Shown here: in pieces, positions 61,569 through 64,000 of the stretch | How the letters are laid out: every line of letters starts with the position of its first letter | Position numbering within the stretch: position 1 is the stretch's first letter | DNA from: Pseudoalteromonas luteoviolacea | GTDB taxonomy: Bacteria > Pseudomonadota > Gammaproteobacteria > Enterobacterales > Alteromonadaceae | DNA length: 64,000 bases | NCBI RefSeq assembly: GCF_018100925.1 | Contig: NZ_JAGJEH010000008.1 | Coordinates: forward strand, 248,001 to 312,000 | Direction: 5' to 3' | Translations under genes and position numbers: made by a program | The notes under the pieces: model-generated | Told to the model about the DNA's origin: nothing | Seen by the model: the letters and a program-made list of their open reading frames with translations, nothing else | Database searches by the model: none

Positions 61569-62551
61569 GTTTGTTATTCAAAGGCCGCGGTAACCAAGTT
61601 AATAGCCAAGATAAATCTTTGGTTTTAAAGTTGTACTTTTTTGTACTGACCATTTTCCGGCACGGTATACACAGCCTCGGTGAGATGTGGCGCACACCCA
61701 TGGCCTCTATGATGACGATTTTGGTTTTGGGCTTAAGTTTAACTTTACCGACAACGTTGTATGTAGTGGTAAAAAATGTCCAGAAAGTCAGTAGTGGGTT
61801 TCAAGAAGCGGCAGAGATATCTCTGTTTGTAAAAGAAGAGACGAGTGCTCAAGAGACTCAAACATTGGTAAAACGACTAGCGCTTTACCCCGAAGTAGAA
61901 TCGGTCAGCTTTATTTCTCAATCTCAGGCATTAGAAGAGTTCAAGCAAATCTCGGGCTTTGGCCAAGCGTTAGATTATTTAGAAGAAAACCCCCTGCCCA
62001 GTGTGGTATTGGTGACACCAACCAAGCGTCACCGAGGCGCTGAAAGTGCTCAAGTATTATTAGAAAAACTTGAAAGTGAGCGTGAGGTTGAGTTTGGTAA
62101 ATTAGATATTGAATGGCTTGAACGCTTGAATGCACTGCTTGGCTTATTAAAAGAAAGTGTCTTCACAGTGGGAGTCTTATTGCTAAGTGCTGTGGTGTTG
62201 ATTATTGGCAATACTATACGCTTATCGATTATGGACAAAAAAGAAGAGATCCAAGTATTGAAGCTTGTCGGGGCAACCAATACCTTTATTCACACTCCTT
62301 TTTTATGGACAGGGATATGGTACGGTATTGTTGGAGGATTGGTCGCTTTTATATGTGTTGTTTTGATGTTGTGGTGGCTCGAGTCTGCTGTATCTCTTGT
62401 TGTTGGTGTTTACCAAAGTAACTTTGTATTGGAAGGATTAAACCTCTCAGAACTGTCTCTCTTGCTTATGTTAGCTATTTTTCTCGGTTTTATCGGATCC
62501 TATCTATCAGTACAAAAATATATCCGAGAGATCGAGCCTGAAAAGGTGTAA
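61565..62551 (+). CDS. ftsX: cell division protein FtsX
   Basis: 328 residues: four membrane helices (about 60-80, 200-222, 245-270, 300-320) with a periplasmic loop between the first two (AEISLFVKEETSAQE, ISGFGQALDYLEENPLPSV). Carries the FtsX-type IRLSIMDKKEEIQVLKLVGA. It passes FtsE ATP hydrolysis to EnvC-type activators outside. Confidence 0.96.
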   Translation: MSLLFKGRGNQVNSQDKSLVLKLYFFVLTIFRHGIHSLGEMWRTPMASMMTILVLGLSLTLPTTLYVVVKNVQKVSSGFQEAAEISLFVKEETSAQETQTLVKRLALYPEVESVSFISQSQALEEFKQISGFGQALDYLEENPLPSVVLVTPTKRHRGAESAQVLLEKLESEREVEFGKLDIEWLERLNALLGLLKESVFTVGVLLLSAVVLIIGNTIRLSIMDKKEEIQVLKLVGATNTFIHTPFLWTGIWYGIVGGLVAFICVVLMLWWLESAVSLVVGVYQSNFVLEGLNLSELSLLLMLAIFLGFIGSYLSVQKYIREIEPEKV

Positions 62552-62564
62552 TTTTTATTGTTTA

Positions 62565-62589
62565 GCAGACTTGTTTGAAACAAGTCTGC
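62565..62589 (+). terminator. hairpin after ftsX
   Basis: 11-bp perfect stem GCAGACTTGTT/AACAAGTCTGC (loop TGA), 14 bp past the stop, weakly T-rich tail. Confidence 0.55.
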
Positions 62590-62690
62590 GTTGATTTCCC
62601 CGCTACTTGCTACCACGTTAAAAATCAGTGATTATTAACCCTTTAAATATCAATGGTTTATTTGTTCATTTATTGTTAATAATAAAAAGC

Positions 62691-62720
62691 TTGATCTTTG
62701 GTCAAGAAAAGTAGTAGATT
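62691..62720 (+). promoter_or_regulatory. candidate sigma-70 promoter of rpoH
   Basis: TTGATC (62691-62696), 18-bp spacer, TAGATT (62715-62720). It places the transcript start at the edge of the CIRCE element. Confidence 0.5.
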
Positions 62721-62724
62721 GCAG

Positions 62725-62751
62725 TTAGCACTCTAAGGGTTAGAGTGCTAA
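62725..62751 (+). promoter_or_regulatory. CIRCE operator (HrcA site) before rpoH
   Basis: TTAGCACTC (62725-62733), nine bases, GAGTGCTAA (62743-62751): an exact match to the CIRCE consensus bound by the heat-shock repressor HrcA. The spacer also pairs, extending the stem to 12 bp with loop GGG. There is no T-tract, so it is not a terminator. It sits 32 bp before the rpoH ATG. Confidence 0.85.
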
Positions 62752-62783
62752 AATAGACTAAGAATTTATCACTGAGGTGAAAA

Positions 62784-63647
62784 ATGAGTAAAGACACATA
62801 TGCAATGGCATTAACAGTAGGACAGCAAAGTGCAAGTATTGAAGGGTATTTGCAGGCTGTTAGCACTATCCCTATGCTGGATGCTGAAAAGGAACACAAG
62901 CTTGCAACTCGTCTTCATGAAAATGGTGACTTAGATGCAGCGAAACAGCTCATTATGTCTCACCTCAGATTTGTAGCGCACATCGCAAAAAGTTACTCAG
63001 GGTATGGTTTACCACAAGCAGACCTTATTCAAGAAGGTAATATTGGTTTGATGAAAGCGGTAAAACGATTTAATCCTACTGTAGGTGTTAGATTGGTTTC
63101 TTTTGCCGTACATTGGATCAAAGCCGAAATCCATGAATATGTACTTAAAAATTGGCGAATTGTGAAAGTTGCTACTACTAAAGCACAGCGCAAGTTATTT
63201 TTTAACCTTCGTAAAAACAAAAAGCGTTTGGGTTGGTTCAACCAAGAAGAAGTAAGTACTGTGGCTTCAGAGTTGGGTGTTAGCGAAAAAGAAGTACGTG
63301 AAATGGAATCTCGCATGAGCGGGCAGGACATGGGCTTTGATTTAGGCTCTGATGAAGATGAAGGTACGCAAAGCGGCAACTTCTCACCAGTACAATACTT
63401 AGCAGATTCGAACAGTGATATTGCTGAAGTGATCGAAGAAGAGCAGTTTCAGCAGCAGTCACAAAATCGCTTGTTGGCAGCAATGAAAACGCTAGATGAG
63501 CGCTCTCAAGACATTGTTGCTGCAAGATGGTTAGCCGAAGACAAGGCCACACTACAAGACTTAGCTGATAAATATAGTGTTTCTGCTGAACGCGTTCGCC
63601 AGCTAGAGAAGTCAGCAATGAAAAAACTACAGGCTGCTATGAGCTAA
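62784..63647 (+). CDS. rpoH: RNA polymerase sigma-32 (heat shock) factor
   Basis: 287 residues. Region 2: GLPQADLIQEGNIGLMKAVK; the sigma-32 RpoH box QRKLFFNLRK at about 132-141; region 4 with VSAERVRQLEKSAMKKLQ. Directs transcription of chaperone and protease genes. Follows ftsEX as in E. coli. GAGG precedes the ATG by 7 bp. The CIRCE element upstream implies repression by HrcA. Confidence 0.97.
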   Translation: MSKDTYAMALTVGQQSASIEGYLQAVSTIPMLDAEKEHKLATRLHENGDLDAAKQLIMSHLRFVAHIAKSYSGYGLPQADLIQEGNIGLMKAVKRFNPTVGVRLVSFAVHWIKAEIHEYVLKNWRIVKVATTKAQRKLFFNLRKNKKRLGWFNQEEVSTVASELGVSEKEVREMESRMSGQDMGFDLGSDEDEGTQSGNFSPVQYLADSNSDIAEVIEEEQFQQQSQNRLLAAMKTLDERSQDIVAARWLAEDKATLQDLADKYSVSAERVRQLEKSAMKKLQAAMS

Positions 63648-63671
63648 GACTCACTAGTAATAATTCTAAGA

Positions 63672-63703
63672 ATACCGCCCCAATAATGGGGCGGTATTTT
63701 TTT
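63672..63703 (+). terminator. terminator of rpoH
   Basis: 10-bp perfect stem ATACCGCCCC/GGGGCGGTAT, loop AATAAT, then seven T. Confidence 0.9.
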
Positions 63704-63722
63704 GTGTCATAAAAAATTGAGC

Positions 63723-63751
63723 TTACAAGTGTACGCTTATTTGATTATAAT
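63723..63751 (+). promoter_or_regulatory. candidate promoter of plsC
   Basis: Perfect -10 TATAAT at 63746-63751 with a weak -35 TTACAA 17 bp upstream (63723-63728). Confidence 0.5.
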
Positions 63752-63780
63752 ACACCGTTCAAGTTATAGGAGCGCTGAGT

Positions 63781-64000
63781 TTGTTAGCTTTATTACGAAT
63801 TTTGGCTATGGCCATATTTATTGTTTTTAGTTGTATTTTTGGTTTGGCGCTATGTATTGTCAGGCCGTTTCACCGAAATAACGTGCATATTATCGCCTCT
63901 TGGTTCGGCTCTATGGCTAAAGTCATCGGTGTAGATCTGGTGATAGAAAGAGAGCCCGGCGTCGCCAAGGTTGGGCCTGCACTGTATGTGGCAAACCATC
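63781..64000 (+). CDS. plsC: 1-acyl-sn-glycerol-3-phosphate acyltransferase, N-terminal part
   Basis: The first 73 codons of a gene cut by the window end. TTG start with AGGAG 8 bp upstream. An N-terminal membrane helix (ILAMAIFIVFSCIFGLALCI) is followed by GVDLVIEREPG and ALYVANH, the start of the NHxxxxD catalytic motif. It makes phosphatidic acid at the inner membrane. Likened to E. coli PlsC by layout; the rest is outside the window. Confidence 0.8.
   Translation, partial: MLALLRILAMAIFIVFSCIFGLALCIVRPFHRNNVHIIASWFGSMAKVIGVDLVIEREPGVAKVGPALYVANH

Overview
The window looks like core chromosome of a marine gammaproteobacterium of the Alteromonadales, most like Pseudoalteromonas. This is judged from protein character and conserved gene order: ppk-ppx, queA-tgt-yajC-secD-secF, dusB-fis, rpsU-yqeY-dnaG-rpoD, and rsmD divergent from ftsY-ftsE-ftsX followed by rpoH. 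Base composition and codon use look even. I see no insertion sequences, prophage, CRISPR array, tRNA or rRNA genes. Both ends cut a gene: a YggN-like protein on the left and plsC on the right.

Layout. 1-5.7 kb, mostly minus strand: a sugar-acid-type SDR/amidohydrolase pair, slyD, the lytic transglycosylase gene mltD, and zapA between a coiled-coil gene and a metallo-beta-lactamase-fold protein that has lost its metal ligands. 5.9-8.2 kb: rlmJ and an EAL-HDOD protein. 8.2-20.5 kb is a phosphate block: ppx-ppk and gcvR on the minus strand; pstC-pstA-pstB-phoU, a DUF47 PhoU-like gene and a PiT transporter on the plus strand. Two good Pho-box candidates lie upstream of ppk and pstC. 20.6-24.4 kb: oxyR, a small membrane protein and a large GGDEF-EAL protein. 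24.6-30.2 kb: queuosine synthesis and Sec export. 30.4-36.7 kb is the accessory part: a lipoprotein under a Fur-box-like promoter, an EAL-CBS-GGDDF protein, an orphan solute-binding protein, a previously uncalled 51-residue double-glycine peptide gene in tandem with a polytopic membrane protein, and a chemoreceptor. 36.8-46.3 kb: assorted enzymes and a CBS-PAS-GGDEF-EAL protein. 46.5-50.3 kb: purD and purH separated by a lipoprotein-type methyltransferase. 50.6-58.4 kb: fis-dusB, prmA and the macromolecular synthesis operon. 58.7-64 kb: ftsY with 27 copies of a 13-residue repeat, ftsEX, rpoH behind a perfect CIRCE operator, and the start of plsC.

Themes. Phosphate uptake, polyphosphate storage and the Pho signal are grouped and probably co-regulated. 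Four proteins carry cyclic-di-GMP domains, each with a different sensory partner (HDOD, receiver/PAS, CBS, four CBS plus PAS). The strongest leads are the peptide/membrane-protein pair at 33905-34700, the CIRCE element before rpoH, the FtsY repeat array, the propeller-like extension of PstC, the metal-ligand-less MBL protein beside zapA, and the lipoprotein methyltransferase between the purine genes. All calls come from reading the sequence; no database search was run.
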